Origin: Adineta ricciae
Taxonomy: Eukaryota; Rotifera; Eurotatoria; Adinetida; Adinetidae
DNA length: 64,000 bases
Assembly (NCBI GenBank): GCA_905250025.1
Contig: CAJNOJ010000078.1
Span: 186,001-250,000, forward strand
Direction of reading: 5' to 3'
This document shows, piece by piece, positions 35,169 through 47,247 of the stretch. Numbering within the stretch: the first letter of the stretch is position 1; the number at the start of each line of letters is the position of its first letter. The notes beneath the pieces are model-generated. The model made no database searches and had not been told where the DNA came from. It was given only the letters and a program-made list of their open reading frames with translations. Both the position numbers and the translations under genes were made by a program.

Positions 35169-36792
35169 ATGACGACAGATCTTACGTCTCCAGGTACATT
35201 GTAAAATTCTTCAAAAATTGCTTGAATTTCTGAATTCTTTGTAGAATCGACGTCACAAAAACGTCTGCGACGTATAAAACAAGACCCGCAATTTATTTTT
35301 GAACATATTAGTAAGACGGTCGATTCAACACCTGTTGTAAACAAACAAAAGCCAAAAATCGTTATTTCCACTAATGATACTGTTCCCGGTGCTGATCTTT
35401 ATGAGCCTGGCGATGTTGTTTGGTCGAAACTTGGTAGCTTCCCTTGGTGGCCAGCGCTTATTGTCTGTAAAATTTTCACTTCGAGAAGGAAAACTCTCTA
35501 CTAAATGCATGTGTCTTTTAGTATCGATCGAATGGTGAAGGAGGTTCACATACAAGAACGCTAAGTAATATAGTCGGATAAATACTAAGATAAAGCTAAT
35601 TTGGATATCTTTAGATTCGAATAATAAACCCAAACGACAATTCTTCGTTTATTTTTATGGAAAATATCTTGAATACGCATGGTTGTCAACGCGTTCGTTG
35701 TTAAAGTATTCCGGTTTGAACGATTTTATCGAAAATGCTGAAGCCGCTGTACAGAAGGTAAGAGCCCTCTCTCTCTCCCCTAGTTTCTTTCTAATCTCAC
35801 TGCCTAGTCAGGCGGTGACAAAATCCGAAAAGGTCGAATTGGCAAATCGCTATCAATTGAAAGTTTCTGTGAAAAAACGCGTGCAATGGTAAACAAATTT
35901 CGATAGATGAAACCTAATATGAATTGAATTAATCTCAGGGATGGAGCCATTGAGTTAGCTGATCGTGCGTTAACCATGACGAGAGATGAACGTATTGAAG
36001 AATTCAAAGATCTGTTAAATGCTGCAAAAACCAACAAGAAATCGTCGAAAAATAGTATGAAATAGAGTTTCGAGCCATAAATACTATTTCAATATGTTCT
36101 TCTAGGTAACCGTCGTCGAAATATTTCTATTGAAAGTACACTCGATGAACCAGTACTAAAGAAACGACAGAATGGAAAGAACGCGAATTCAACAGTAAGA
36201 ACTCTTGCTGTAAGAAATATCTCCATAACTATCTATTTAGGTGACGAATTCGGATATAAGCCGTCGGAAATCCTCGACATGTGTAAAACAAAGTGAAATA
36301 GAATACGAGTATCCTGTCCTGCCGATGAATCCAACAGTTTTGCCTGCACTCCGTCATTTTATTCAAGCGAACATACCTCCACTATCGAATTATGAACAAA
36401 AACAAATCGTTGAAGGTCTTCTTCATCACCCGAATCACGAAAATCTAACATTTAACGAAGCAGACAGATTTGCTCGTGACAAAGCAATCGAAATTGGTAA
36501 GATCAGTCTGCACGAAAGAAAATCCTATCAAAATCTTTACCATTACACTTTAGTCGAAGAAAACTACCACCATCGAATGGATGTTATTTCACCTGAGTGG
36601 TTCTATGATTCCATTCTTTTAAAATATCCTTCTCTCATCTTCAAATATCGTTCATGGTTTACAAACATTGAACCGCATGTCATTCCCGATGAAACTGACG
36701 CTCTGAAACTAAAACAGTGGCAAATCGCGCTGATGATTCAAGCACAAATAAAACATGAACAGCAACAGTCACAAATAATAGATAGTACATAA
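35169..36792 (+). CDS. PWWP-domain protein, tandem copy C
   Basis: Third member, 137 bp after copy B, with CCTTTCAG ending 11 bases before ATG 35169. First exon MTTDLTSP joins SQKRLRRIKQ. PWWP: PGDVVWSKLGSFPWWPALIV, then FFVYFYGKYLEYAWLSTR and YSGLNDFIENAE. Post-PWWP helix WDGAIELADRALTMTRDER. The C-terminal block is the longest of the three (IPPLSNYEQKQIVEGLLHHP, NEADRFARDKAIEI, SPEWFYDSILLKYPSLIFKY, LKLKQWQIALMIQAQ). Pattern shared by all three: WFYD, a run ending KYPxI, KYRxWF, then a Trp/Gln helix. It is followed after 225 bp by NOL10 on the same strand. Confidence 0.82.
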
Positions 36793-37017
36793 TATCCTAT
36801 GTATTTCGTTTCATGTATACAAAAAAAAAATATTTCGAAACAAAACAGATGAATTTATTTTCATTTTTGTTGTTGTTGTTGTTGTTCAAATCGATTTATC
36901 TGTTTCTATTTTTAATGTGCGAAAAAAAAACCAATAAGTTCCGTGTGAATTTGGTTTATTTTGGCAATCAAACTAGAAAATATTCTTCTGTTTCTCGATT
37001 CAGTTTCAGATTAAACC

Positions 37018-39886
37018 ATGCAGGTAACTAATGTCAACGATGTTCGAGTGTATAATCTAACATGTGGCCAACAAGCAGCGCCGGAAGTATGTCGAATATA
37101 TTCGATGACGTTTAATATTTTTGCTCTTTGAACTTTAGTGGATGGATGATACAAAAAAGAAGAAATCTAAGAAAGAAACAGGTAGATTTGGTATTGAATT
37201 ACACTTGCGTTTGAGTTCTTATGGGAAAATCTTTAGATGACAAACAACGAATCGAACTTATCCAAGGCTTTGAAATGCCTATGTTAAGCAATTCAATATC
37301 GATGACACGCGATGGGCAGTATATTTTCGTCACAGGTAATTCTATTCACTGCATGAAACGATTACAATTCGCGAGTTTATGTAGGTTCTTATAAACCACG
37401 TGTTCGTTGTTATGATGTCAATGAATTATCGTTAAAATTTGAACGATGTTTTGATCACGAATGTATACAAATGAAAATTCTTTCTGAAGATTATTCCAAA
37501 GTAAGACAAAGGTGAATTGGGCGGTGAAAGATTATTTCTTCATAATTAGATTGTTTTTATGCATGCTAATCGATATATTGAATTTCATTCACAAGTCGGT
37601 AATTATCATACGATTCGAACTCCGAAACAGGGACGACAGTTTGATTACCGATATTCATCCTGTGATTTGTATTGTGTCGGCGCAACGTGAGAATACGATT
37701 TCACTTATGCTTTCAAGTATTTTAATACCATTTGTATATTGAATTGAAGGAATGAAATCTACCGGTTTAATCTGGAACAAGGACAATTTCTTGAACCCAT
37801 ATCAAGCAAATCACCGTATGATTGATTATCGAAAGTCGCGACTGCATTCATTTGACAGTGTGATACTTTTTTCAGAGGTTTTAACACCTGTCAATTCAAT
37901 CCCGAACATGAATTATTTGCTTGTGGTTCTGTAGAAGTAAGTAAATTTTCTAGATGATATTCAATAGTCCAGGTAATACTCTCCACTTTCTTAACGCAAT
38001 AGGGAGTACTGGAATGTTATGATCCCCGAGCACGAAGTCTTGTAGGACAAATCGACTGTGCTGTTTTTGCAAATAGCAATAGTGGTAACAGGTAGATGAT
38101 CGTATTCAACTTACGGATTGATCGTTCGAAGATTTTTCTTTTAGTTTACCAGCGATTTCTTGTCTTAAGTTTAAAGATGCACTTAACTTATCTGTTGGTA
38201 CGAGCACTGGGCAAGTAAGTTCGAAGTCTCTCTTCGCAGTATCTATTCGAGCGATTCTTTATCATTAGATATTACTATTCGATATACGATCGAATAAACC
38301 ATATTTTATTAAAGATCATAACTACAATCTACCAATCAAACGTATTGATTTTCACACTCAGAACGACGATTATATTCTTTCAATTGATAAGAAAATATGC
38401 AAAATATGGAACCGACATACTGTATGTATTGTTTTCTATTGTGTGTGTAAATTGCATTTTAAACATGTAGGGTAAAAATTTGACGTCTTTGGAACCTGGT
38501 ACACCTTTGAATGACATGCTCAATATACCTGGAAGCGGTCTTATATGTCTAACGAATGATTCTCCCAAAATCTTTGTTTATTATATTCCAGTATGTATTC
38601 ACAAATAGATGCTGGAATGTCTGGTTATACGTGCAATTCATTTGTAGACATTAGGAAATGCGCCGAAATGGTGCACATTCTTGGACAATATTACCGAAGA
38701 ACTCGAAGAAAAACCAGCAGATACAGGTGGAATGATTGTTTTGAACAGCACGAACCATTACATTTTCATTTTTTATTTTAGTTTATGATGATTATAAATT
38801 CTTAACGTTGAAAGATTTGGATACACTTGGTTTGTCTCATTTGATCGGTTCGGATCTTCTTCGCGCTTATATGCATGGTTATTTCATGGATATTCGACTA
38901 TATAATCAAGTGAATACCATTTAGCTCGCACTGCTCTTTTGTGAACAAGTTGATCGTTTTTGTAGGCGAAGACAGTAGCAGAACCATTTGCGTTTGCTGA
39001 ATATCGTAAGAAGAAATTGCGTCAAAAGATCGATGAAAAACGTGAAAGAAGTCGTGTACCTCTTCCGGTAAATAATTATTTCTTCGCATATCCTTTCAAA
39101 ATTTCTTCTCGTTTTGCAATAGATTGTACCAACGGTTAACAAAGATCTTGCTGAAAAACTTCGACATGATGAAGATGAAACGACAACAAAGAACAAGAAG
39201 AAGAAAGCGAAAAATGCGGAAGATAAAGTTCGTAGTGCAACCGTTCGTATCGAAAAGATTGTTCGTTTCTTTTTTCTCATTTAGATCTCGGCATCATCTG
39301 TACTTAAAGATTCTCGATTTCAATCGCTATTCACCAATCCTGATATGCAAATCGATGTGAATCATGACGCATTCAAAAACATCGCACCATTGGTTTCTCG
39401 TTTGAATAAACAAACAGCTGTTGAAGAAGATGTAGAATCGGTAAGAAAAAACAAATGAAAATAAGTGCTAATGATTTGATCATTTTCTTTAAGATGGAAA
39501 ATGGTGATGAAAACGAAGATTATGACGATGGAGAAGGAAACGACGAAGAAGACGACTTAATGGATGATATTCTCACATCTGATGAAGATGAAGTTGACGA
39601 AAAGAAAGCAGCGGTAACTCCTCGTCGAACAAAATTGGTTCCAGTCGGTGCCGAAGATGAAGGCGATCAGGAAACTCTTCGTTCATTGTCGTTTTCCGAA
39701 CGAGCAAGAAGAACAGCAGACTCCGACAAGTCTACGACATTCACTCACCCATCGGCCACTAATAAGAGTCCGACGAGTACCAAGGAAAAACGAAGAAAAA
39801 GAAACACAGATGACGATGATGATCATCGAAGAAATGTTCGTCGAGCTCCACGTGGTCGAATGAATAGTCGTCGTGGTGAACCATAA
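37018..39886 (+). CDS. NOL10: nucleolar protein 10 (yeast Enp2)
   Basis: WD40-propeller protein of the small-subunit processome, needed for 18S rRNA maturation in the nucleolus. ATG 37018 begins [17 protein letters not shown], the family N-terminus. Propeller segments follow: [70 protein letters not shown] and [11 protein letters not shown]. The conserved NUC153-like part comes next ([45 protein letters not shown]). An acidic and Lys/Arg-rich tail ends at 39886. About 14 exons with short introns. AGTTTCAG lies eight bases before the ATG. Last gene of the operon-like run A-B-C-NOL10. Confidence 0.93.
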
Positions 39887-40101
39887 AGAAAGTTCATCTT
39901 GTTTTCTTCAAATTTTTTTGTTTTGTTGCTGTTTTTCAATAAATTGTTGTTTTTTAAATCTCTCATGTTCAATTCAGATGATTCTTTAACAAAGAATTGT
40001 GCATTTACTTTTGATTGACTCTCTATGTGAAAGAACATGTGACGATACAACATCGATGACAAACATTGAATAGTTAGTCTAGAAAGAGATGAGCATTTCT
40101 C

Positions 40102-41177
40102 TTAGTGTAAAGGGTTTACAGGCACTCTCTGTTGCACCGGTTTTAGCTCGACACGTTTATTAGTGGTTGCGTCACCGCAAGAAAACCAACCTCGTAGAAT
40201 GGTCCATAATTCTTTTCGAAACATATTGGACGTTAATGTGTTTATATAAAATGAAAGGGCAGGAAAGAGATATGATAATCCTTCTGCCATGATTTTTATG
40301 AAATTTTCGATAGTAATTTGATTCGCACTCTTGTTTGTTATGTAAGGTGAAATAATATTATTCACACTATAAATCACAGATGGAAACGTTATTACAAAAA
40401 AAGCGACGACTTGGCCGAATAACACTCTAAAAACTTGTTGATCACGTTTTAATTGGATTTGAGCAATTCTGTTGTTTGAGGGTCGTTGAGCATCGAGATC
40501 CTGTCGGCGTTTTCGCTTTTGTGTCAGGTTCTTTCGGGTAAGTAAAGTACAAACAATCATGATTGCCGTTGGCAGAAATGAATTATTAAATAAAGTAAAG
40601 AGATTAACAAATAACAGCGAGATTAAATTCAATGTATTAGCACAAGCGCCTGCTTTAATATTAGTTACAATCAATATATAAACATGTGCAAGCAAAACCA
40701 AAACAGTAATCGTAGCTATCGCACGGTATGCGAATCGTACATTTGCTAAACGTCTTAAACGTGCATTCGACGCTGATGACGCATAAAGATCGAAAGATGC
40801 TGCACTTAGTAATAAACGATATATCACTGAAGTAGTGCTATCAAAATATACATGAAATTTGCAAAAACAGATACTGTAGCTTAATGAATCCACTTTATAA
40901 TAGCTATAGATAATTGGAATTGAGTAGATTAATAGGCTGAACATCATACCTACAACGGCTCCTAAGACGTCTATCCAGAGACAAAAAGAATTTAATCAAA
41001 GTAATCTACAAACAAGGATAACTTACATATATAGCACGACATTTTACGAAACTGCTTTCGAGTGAACAGGATTATATTCAGAACACATCCAGTTACACCC
41101 CAAACAACATATATCCAAGCCAAACTAAAAAGTGTGTGTTTCTCAATAGATGATAAGACATTGTCCAACGAACCCAT
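40102..41177 (-). CDS. rhodopsin-like 7TM receptor, lineage-specific
   Basis: Two exons (41177-41027, 40970-40102) give 339 residues with seven hydrophobic helices. ATG 41177 (MGSLDNVLSS) is preferred over an in-frame ATG 42 bases upstream because it gives a short glycosylatable-type N-terminus; the choice is not firm. Helix 1 carries GCVLNIILF (the GN position). The third loop is basic (RKNLTQKRKRRQDL). Helix 7 reads PALSFYINTLTSNMFRKEL, a variant of NPxxY followed by helix 8. The DRY motif is replaced (SFDLYASS). Ligand unknown. This type of rapidly evolving FMRFamide-like receptor is abundant in rotifers. Confidence 0.82.
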
Positions 41178-42545
41178 TTCTATCGACCGTGTGAAATGAA
41201 TTAATCTAGAATGGTACAACTAATTTGTGAATCATATCATTAGCTGTTTGTATTATGTGTAAACTTTACTATTAAAATATTCCATGGAAAAATGAACAAA
41301 GTTACGAGAAGTTTCTATGATATAACTTAGTTTAAATTAGCTTGTATAAAATAATGAAGTGGAAAATCGTTTCATTTTATTAAAAGTAAACAATTGCTTT
41401 CATGCAGGTAAGGCTTTGCCTGTTGGTAATTCGACACACTATATGGTTAGTTGCTCAAGGATATAAATGAGAAACAAACTAACATCATAATCAAATTCTT
41501 TTATAACACTAACGCAGCTCGAGTAAGCTGTCACACGATGTGTTTGAATTAAGATGAAGTAAAAATAAAACTAAGTACTTAACTAACGAGAAATTACGAG
41601 CTTTAAAATGGATAAATCGCTATAAGGACAAACCAGAAGATGTTTAGTGTCACACTGACCGTTTAGATGCATAGTGCACACAGCAAATTAAAATTCCTAG
41701 ACCCTGGTAAGTGGCATTTTTGTCGACGTGTTTCAAGTAATAATCAAGATTGACAGTTGGTTTAAGGCACATTACTTTCCCGTTAATATCCTCTCTTGCA
41801 GCAACCATTATCGAATACTTTTTGCTCGGAATAAGCTGTTCAAAAAGTAGAAGCAACCCGCGTCCCTTGTCCAACGCTTCTTTAACAAGTAAATTAACAA
41901 CTAGAACTATTTTATTCAACTGTACGGTAAAAAAACGAAAAGAACATCCATCCATTCTTTCTTTTGTCGTTAATGATACGATTATGCCATAATACTTGGC
42001 TGAGCAATATAAGCTGGCCTTGTGCAACATTTTGATTAACATCAACGGAAACATTATTTTATGTTAGATGTCTAAATAAAGGATATGTTTTTTTAAGCGT
42101 AGAGGCAATCCTCTCTGGATAATTATTTGCATCAGAAATTCCTAAGGCCCCACAAGGAATTTTAATAATCTCAGCTAGTTTTCGATCATCGTTTCAGCAA
42201 AACATCTTCGTACATCGGATCATGTTGACTGTTGGCGACACCTATCAAAGAACACAAATTCGGTTATTTATAGTAAAAATTTCGGACTATTTGTACATTC
42301 TGAAAGAACAATAATTCAATCTACTTTGATCGAAACATTTATGTCAGTTTTAAGAAATATCTAGAGGTCATTTCCATCATAAAATGGCAATTCAAAAAGA
42401 AAGAAGAAAAGAAAAACATAACAAACAAACGACAATCACATTTTGATTTGATTGATTTTTCAACACATTTTCCTGTTTTGTCTCTTCTATTGAACCTATT
42501 TTCTTTCTGCAGATAATTACTTCTACTACTTATCAATAAAGATCT
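41178..42545. other. divergent region with an unidentified decayed coding-like stretch
   Basis: About 1.4 kb between the 7TM receptor (-) and CPSF6 (+). On the minus strand, 42265-41650 contains protein-like stretches (for example IIKIPCGALGISDANNYPER and YSIMVAAREDINGKVMCLKP) that belong together by position but do not form one open gene. I do not recognise the family. It looks like the relic of a gene or element. The right end (42270-42545) should carry the CPSF6 promoter, with a CTGCAG acceptor-like site about 30 bases before its ATG. Confidence 0.35.
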
Positions 42546-44542
42546 ATGACTGATACAGAAGTAGCTATTTCTGGCAATGGTGGGGCAGGTGGTGATACTG
42601 AAATTGATTTATATGCTGATGTTGTTGAAAATGAACTTGACACAGTACGAGAGTCGTGTTCTTTTCTTGGTTAAATATATTTTTCTGTTTGACATAGGGG
42701 GTGGGAGATGACTATATGACAAATGATGCCCATTTAGTACAAGATACAGATTTATACGATGATGTGATTACAACACAATCGTCGTCAACAGATTTTGCTG
42801 ATATTACAAATATAGTCAATCAAAATCATGTTAAACTTGATCAATCAAATGGTTCGACTGGCCGAAGTACACCATCAAATAGTTACAATGGGAAACGAGT
42901 ATCACTTTACGTTGGTCAATTGACTTGGGTATGTCATTTTTGTGAAAATAATGACGAGTTTGTGTATGCATCGCTGTTTCACTTTTTTACGCTTCTAGTG
43001 GACAACAGATGCTGATTTAGCTAATACAATTCATGATTTAGGCATCACCGATTTGCTTGAAGTTAAATTTCATGAAAATCGTGTTAACGGGCAATCAAAA
43101 GGGTAAAACTAAATATTTGTCTTTCACAAATGAATATGACTGAATGTGTATGTATTCTTTTGATAGATTTGCCGTTGTTACCGTCGCTTCGGAAGCATCA
43201 TCTCGAATGATCTTGGAGAAGATACCTAAACGAGAAATCCATGGACAAAATCCAACTGTTTTGCCTTGTAATAAACAATCGCTCAGTTTTTTTGAAGGTG
43301 TTACTCGTAAAGATGCACCAGTCGAACCTATGCCACCCATGGCTGCACCACCTCGTAAGTTTACATTTGAACACAACAGTATTTTGTCTTATTGAAATGT
43401 CTTTTGTTTGCAGTTCGTCAAATGATGCGTCCACCAGTTGGACTTCCGTTACCGATGCCTCGTGGCGGTCATATGGATGGACCATATCGTTTTCCACATC
43501 AAGGATCGATCATTTTGCCAGGAGCACCACCCGGCATCGCTCGTCCACCAATGCAAGTTGCGCTCGGTCCACGAGGTCATGTACCTGGCAATCAATTAGT
43601 TCTCGGCCGAATGCCCGGTCCACCTTTATCCGGTGTTCATCCACAACAATCCGTTCTCGTTATGCAACGACCTGGTGTCCCACCAGGAGTTAATGGACCT
43701 CCTCTAGTACGCCAACCCATGGCACCTGGTGCACCAGGTATATCCATTCGATAATAATATTATTCCTTTTGATGATTGGAATGTTGTTTCTCTTTGTCTT
43801 CAGGTGTACCTGTCTCTTCTAGTTCTATGACAGTTATGCCTGGTCAACATCCGCCTGGATACTATCCAGGTCAACCAGGTCAAGGCGTAAGTACATCATT
43901 CTTTTTGTATTTACATTCTTTTTTTATATCGATATAATTCTAGCCTCATCCACACGGTGTTCCAATGCCTGGTCAACCACATACTGATCCCTACTATCGT
44001 GGTGTTGATGCTCGTTCTGACCCAGCAAATATGATGCCCATTAGCGAAGCGGAATTTCAAGAAATCATGGAACGAAACAAAACTGTTTCCAGTAGTGCAA
44101 TTGCTCGAGCTGTTCAGGATGCGTCTGCTGGTTAGTTGATTCACTTGTACATATCAGCATCCAGAGATTTCACTGATTTCTTTCAGGCGACTTTGCTACA
44201 GCTATTGAAACCTTAGTGACAGCAGTTTCATTGATCAAACAATCGAAAATCGCCAATGATGATCGATGTAAAATTTTAATCAGTTCTCTCCAAGACACAC
44301 TCAAAGGCATTGAAGATAAATCCTATGGGCAACGGTAAGTATCTATGCATAGGACTACTATGTCGATGAAACGAAGTGATTTATCAATTTTTAGAACACG
44401 CCATCGAAGTCGATCTGGATCACCACGTGAATCTTCGCGTAAGAAGCATCGTCATCGTTCACGTAGTCCGCGTGATCGAAATGAATATCGTCGTAATGAA
44501 GATTATGATGGCAAATATAGCCGTGAACATCGGCGACGTTGA
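42546..44542 (+). CDS. CPSF6: cleavage and polyadenylation specificity factor 6 (CFIm68 type)
   Basis: Large subunit of cleavage factor Im, which binds UGUA through its partner NUDT21 and sets poly(A) site choice in the nucleus. ATG 42546 begins [10 protein letters not shown]. An acidic N-terminus precedes one RRM ([54 protein letters not shown]), which matches CPSF6/7 closely. A long Pro/Gly/Met-rich middle follows. Then comes a conserved helix block ([40 protein letters not shown]). It ends in an RS-like tail ([19 protein letters not shown]) for nuclear import and SR-protein contacts. Domain order and length are typical. Confidence 0.95.
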
Positions 44543-45232
44543 AAAATTGAAAGCATCATTTTTTCATTCTTCTCAACTAAAAACAAACAAACATGCGATC
44601 TGGTAAGCTGTTCAATTAGTCATTTGTTTTTCATTCTCTGTGTTCAATTCTTTTTGAAATTTGTTTATTTTTTATGCTCTTCACTATGTGTACGCGTATT
44701 TTTTCCTCTCACTGCCCTCTCTCATGTCAGCTATGAAATTCAGTGCAATCATTTTGATTCGACTTATGCTCACATGTCGATATGCACATATATACACACA
44801 CTAACAATCAACTATGTGTTTTTTCTATAACTTTTTTTTTCTGTTGCTGACGCAATGAGTCAAATATAGTCTCTGTTATTTTTTTTGCCCTTTGGAATAC
44901 ATCACTGTTTATACATATACATATATACATATACATATTGCATATATATATTTTTTTTTATAACTATACGTGAATCTCGTCATGATTGGAGCTCTGCTCA
45001 ATCCGCGCTGCAAGTGCATGATTTTGAACTTGTTGTTCTGTTTCTTTTTTTGTCCCGAATATTTGATGATAAAAAAATAATAGTATTTGATTCGCTTGAT
45101 CAATGTATACAGATAGTAACTTTTCTAAATAATGAATAAATAGTGTCATTTATTTATGTGTTCATCTATATAACCATTTATCGAAACAAATGAAAAGTTG
45201 GCAATAGGAAAACTCATTCCTTTGAGGTGCAG
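44543..45232. other. CPSF6 3' region
   Basis: T-rich 3' UTR-like sequence with TATACA/CATATA runs near 44910-44960. Candidate AATAAA at about 45135. Short frames on both strands are low-complexity. Nothing coding is supported. Confidence 0.4.
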
Positions 45233-45400
45233 ATGAGCGACACGCAAACGATAAATTCTCTTGATACGTTAAACACAGTAAGTGTGATCTTTTTGAGAAA
45301 GTTTGATTTGAGATCAACCATACACTACACATTCGATTTGCTCTTATTCATATTGGTTTGTTTTTCTTTTTTTATGTTTCAGGTCAACGATACCAAGTGA
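45233..45400 (+). CDS. possible 20-residue spliced micro-ORF
   Basis: ATG 45233 directly follows GGTGCAG. Fifteen codons run to a clean donor at 45278 (GTAAGT). After an acceptor at 45381-45382, five more codons and TGA follow (MSDTQTINSLDTLNTVNDTK). The intron keeps phase. The peptide is polar with no known motif. It may be a real short protein, the spliced leader end of a non-coding transcript, or an alternative tail of the CPSF6 unit. Confidence 0.3.
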   Translation: MSDTQTINSLDTLNTVSVIFLRKFDLRSTIHYTFDLLLFILVCFSFFMFQVNDTK

Positions 45401-45662
45401 ATCCTGACCACCCGTTTTTGTCTTTTTCTTTGTTGTACAAACTTCTTCATTTTGTTGGCTTGTCGATTTCTTTTCGTCTCTATTGCACTACTCATATTGT
45501 TGTTTCATGTTTTCTACGTTTGTGTTCGTGTACGAATATGAAAAGAAATATAAAAAGTGATTTACTCTTATAGGAAATATTCATTTATTTCAAAGACATC
45601 TAAGTATATGTACATGAACGAGACAATAACAACATCGAATATTGAATGCTGTTCGCTTTTTT

Positions 45663-46707
45663 TTACTTTGTGGGAACGACACGTCGAGAGACAGAAAATA
45701 TACTATAGTATGATGGACGTTGTACACCAGTTCGGAACCATAGATATTGAAAAATAGCTCGAAGTTCGTCGCGAAAAACGCGCGCCGTGATTGTATAAAC
45801 GAGACATGTTGATCCAATGTTCACAAACGTCAACAGACGAAAACAAACCGAGAGAAGATTCTCTAAATCTTTCCTTGTAGTCGTTTTCTCGTTCGAGGCA
45901 GTTATTCCAATATAGACATTCCATGCTGCCAATGGCATCGTTAGTATAACGAATGAAATAACCTGAAAGATAAATTTGAATTCGGATGAATGTTACTCGA
46001 ATCATTTGAAATACCTGAACAAGGAGCATCCGAAGTAATTGTGCATTCAATGTTAACTGTTGTCGTTGTGGTTGAAACATCGTGCCATTTCTTTGAACAA
46101 CTATTGCGACTATCTTCTTGGTTTTTCGTACATTATAGATCGTTAAAACGGCAAAAGCAATATAGAGAATCGGTGTCATAAATGCATAGACAACAACATA
46201 GTAAACATAGAAGAAAAGAAGGAAGTTATATGTGGTATAACTGCATTGATTTGTTTGAATCCAATCCATATAGAAAAGGATATGTATATGCATAAGAAAG
46301 CATAATAAAGGTACAAGTACGACCAGCCATTTCGCCGTGTTTATATGGCTGAAGCGGCGAATGATCGCTCGTTTATGCGTTGAACAATACCGATCGATGC
46401 ATGCGAGAAGGATAAACCAAGAAGCTAGAAATAGTGCTGAATAATAAGTGAACGGTAAGACCTTACATAGTATACGCGACTTTGCTGTTAAGGAATAGCT
46501 AAAACCTGAACTCAGAACGAAGTAGAATATGCCGGCAAAAATGCAGATTGTATTGCTGATACTCGATCCAATTAAGTAAAGCGAACAAGTGTTCTTTCGT
46601 AGTTTTGGTCGAGTGAGTACTATGACACTCAAAACGTTACTAACTTGACCGAAGACAAAAACGGTTAACATCGGCCATTTTCGAAGTTGAGTCGTCCAAG
46701 CGTTCAT
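45663..46707 (-). CDS. rhodopsin-like 7TM receptor, lineage-specific
   Basis: Two exons (46707-46015, 45962-45663; 52-bp intron) give 330 residues. Seven hydrophobic segments are clear. Helix 1 has GQVSNVLSVIVL. Helix 3 ends LLACIDRYCSTHKRA, so a DRY-type motif is intact. The third loop holds QRNGTMFQPQRQQ and helix 6 reads ISFVILTMPLAAWNVYI. Helix 7 ends STCLVYTITARVFRDEL, so the NPxxY motif is not conserved. Ligand unknown. It is not closely similar by eye to the receptor at 40102-41177, although both belong to the same broad rotifer type. Confidence 0.85.
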
Positions 46708-47247
46708 CTGCTAACTTAGAAAAGAAGAAAATGAGTGCGAATCTTCAGAGATAATCTGCTCGTTCGTAACGACGTCGTTTGGAGAAAAAAACTTTTTGAC
46801 GTTAATGAAGTTCTCAACAGATTATAGCGCATGAACGTGTGTAAAAGTACAAATCAAATCCTTTCTCGATAGAATATTCGAATAGTGCATGTGAAACGAT
46901 AGTCATGATGAAACTTTTTTAAAATTATTTGAATGGAAAACTTTTCGTTACGGAAAAGATTTGGAGTTTCGTTTCGATTTGAACTAACTCCGATAAAATG
47001 CTATTTTAAGAAAACGCTATTCGTAAAAGAAGCTTATCTTAATGTATGATTTTGCGTAGCACGAACAAACGATTAACGATTATTTTCGTATACCTGGAAA
47101 ATGTAGAACAAAAGTCAAAATATCTACAAACAAACATCATCTTGAAACCAGAACGCTTAAGAAAAGTGGAAAAATTTTATGATGCATTCTTATGAGCGCG
47201 CCTAATATTCATAAAGTTAACTCTAAGTTAAACTTCAATTCTATTGA
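46708..47247. other. divergent region, 7TM receptor / C-type lectin
   Basis: 540 bp between divergent starts, AT-rich. No gene or clear motif seen. Confidence 0.4.

Noticed and set aside
36813-37031. Plus-strand frame between PWWP copy C and NOL10
   Set aside because: Poly-Leu/Phe from TTG and T runs in the 3' UTR; NOL10 starts in another frame.
44885-45149. Frames on both strands after CPSF6
   Set aside because: ATA/TAC repeat-driven Tyr/Ile composition in the 3' region.
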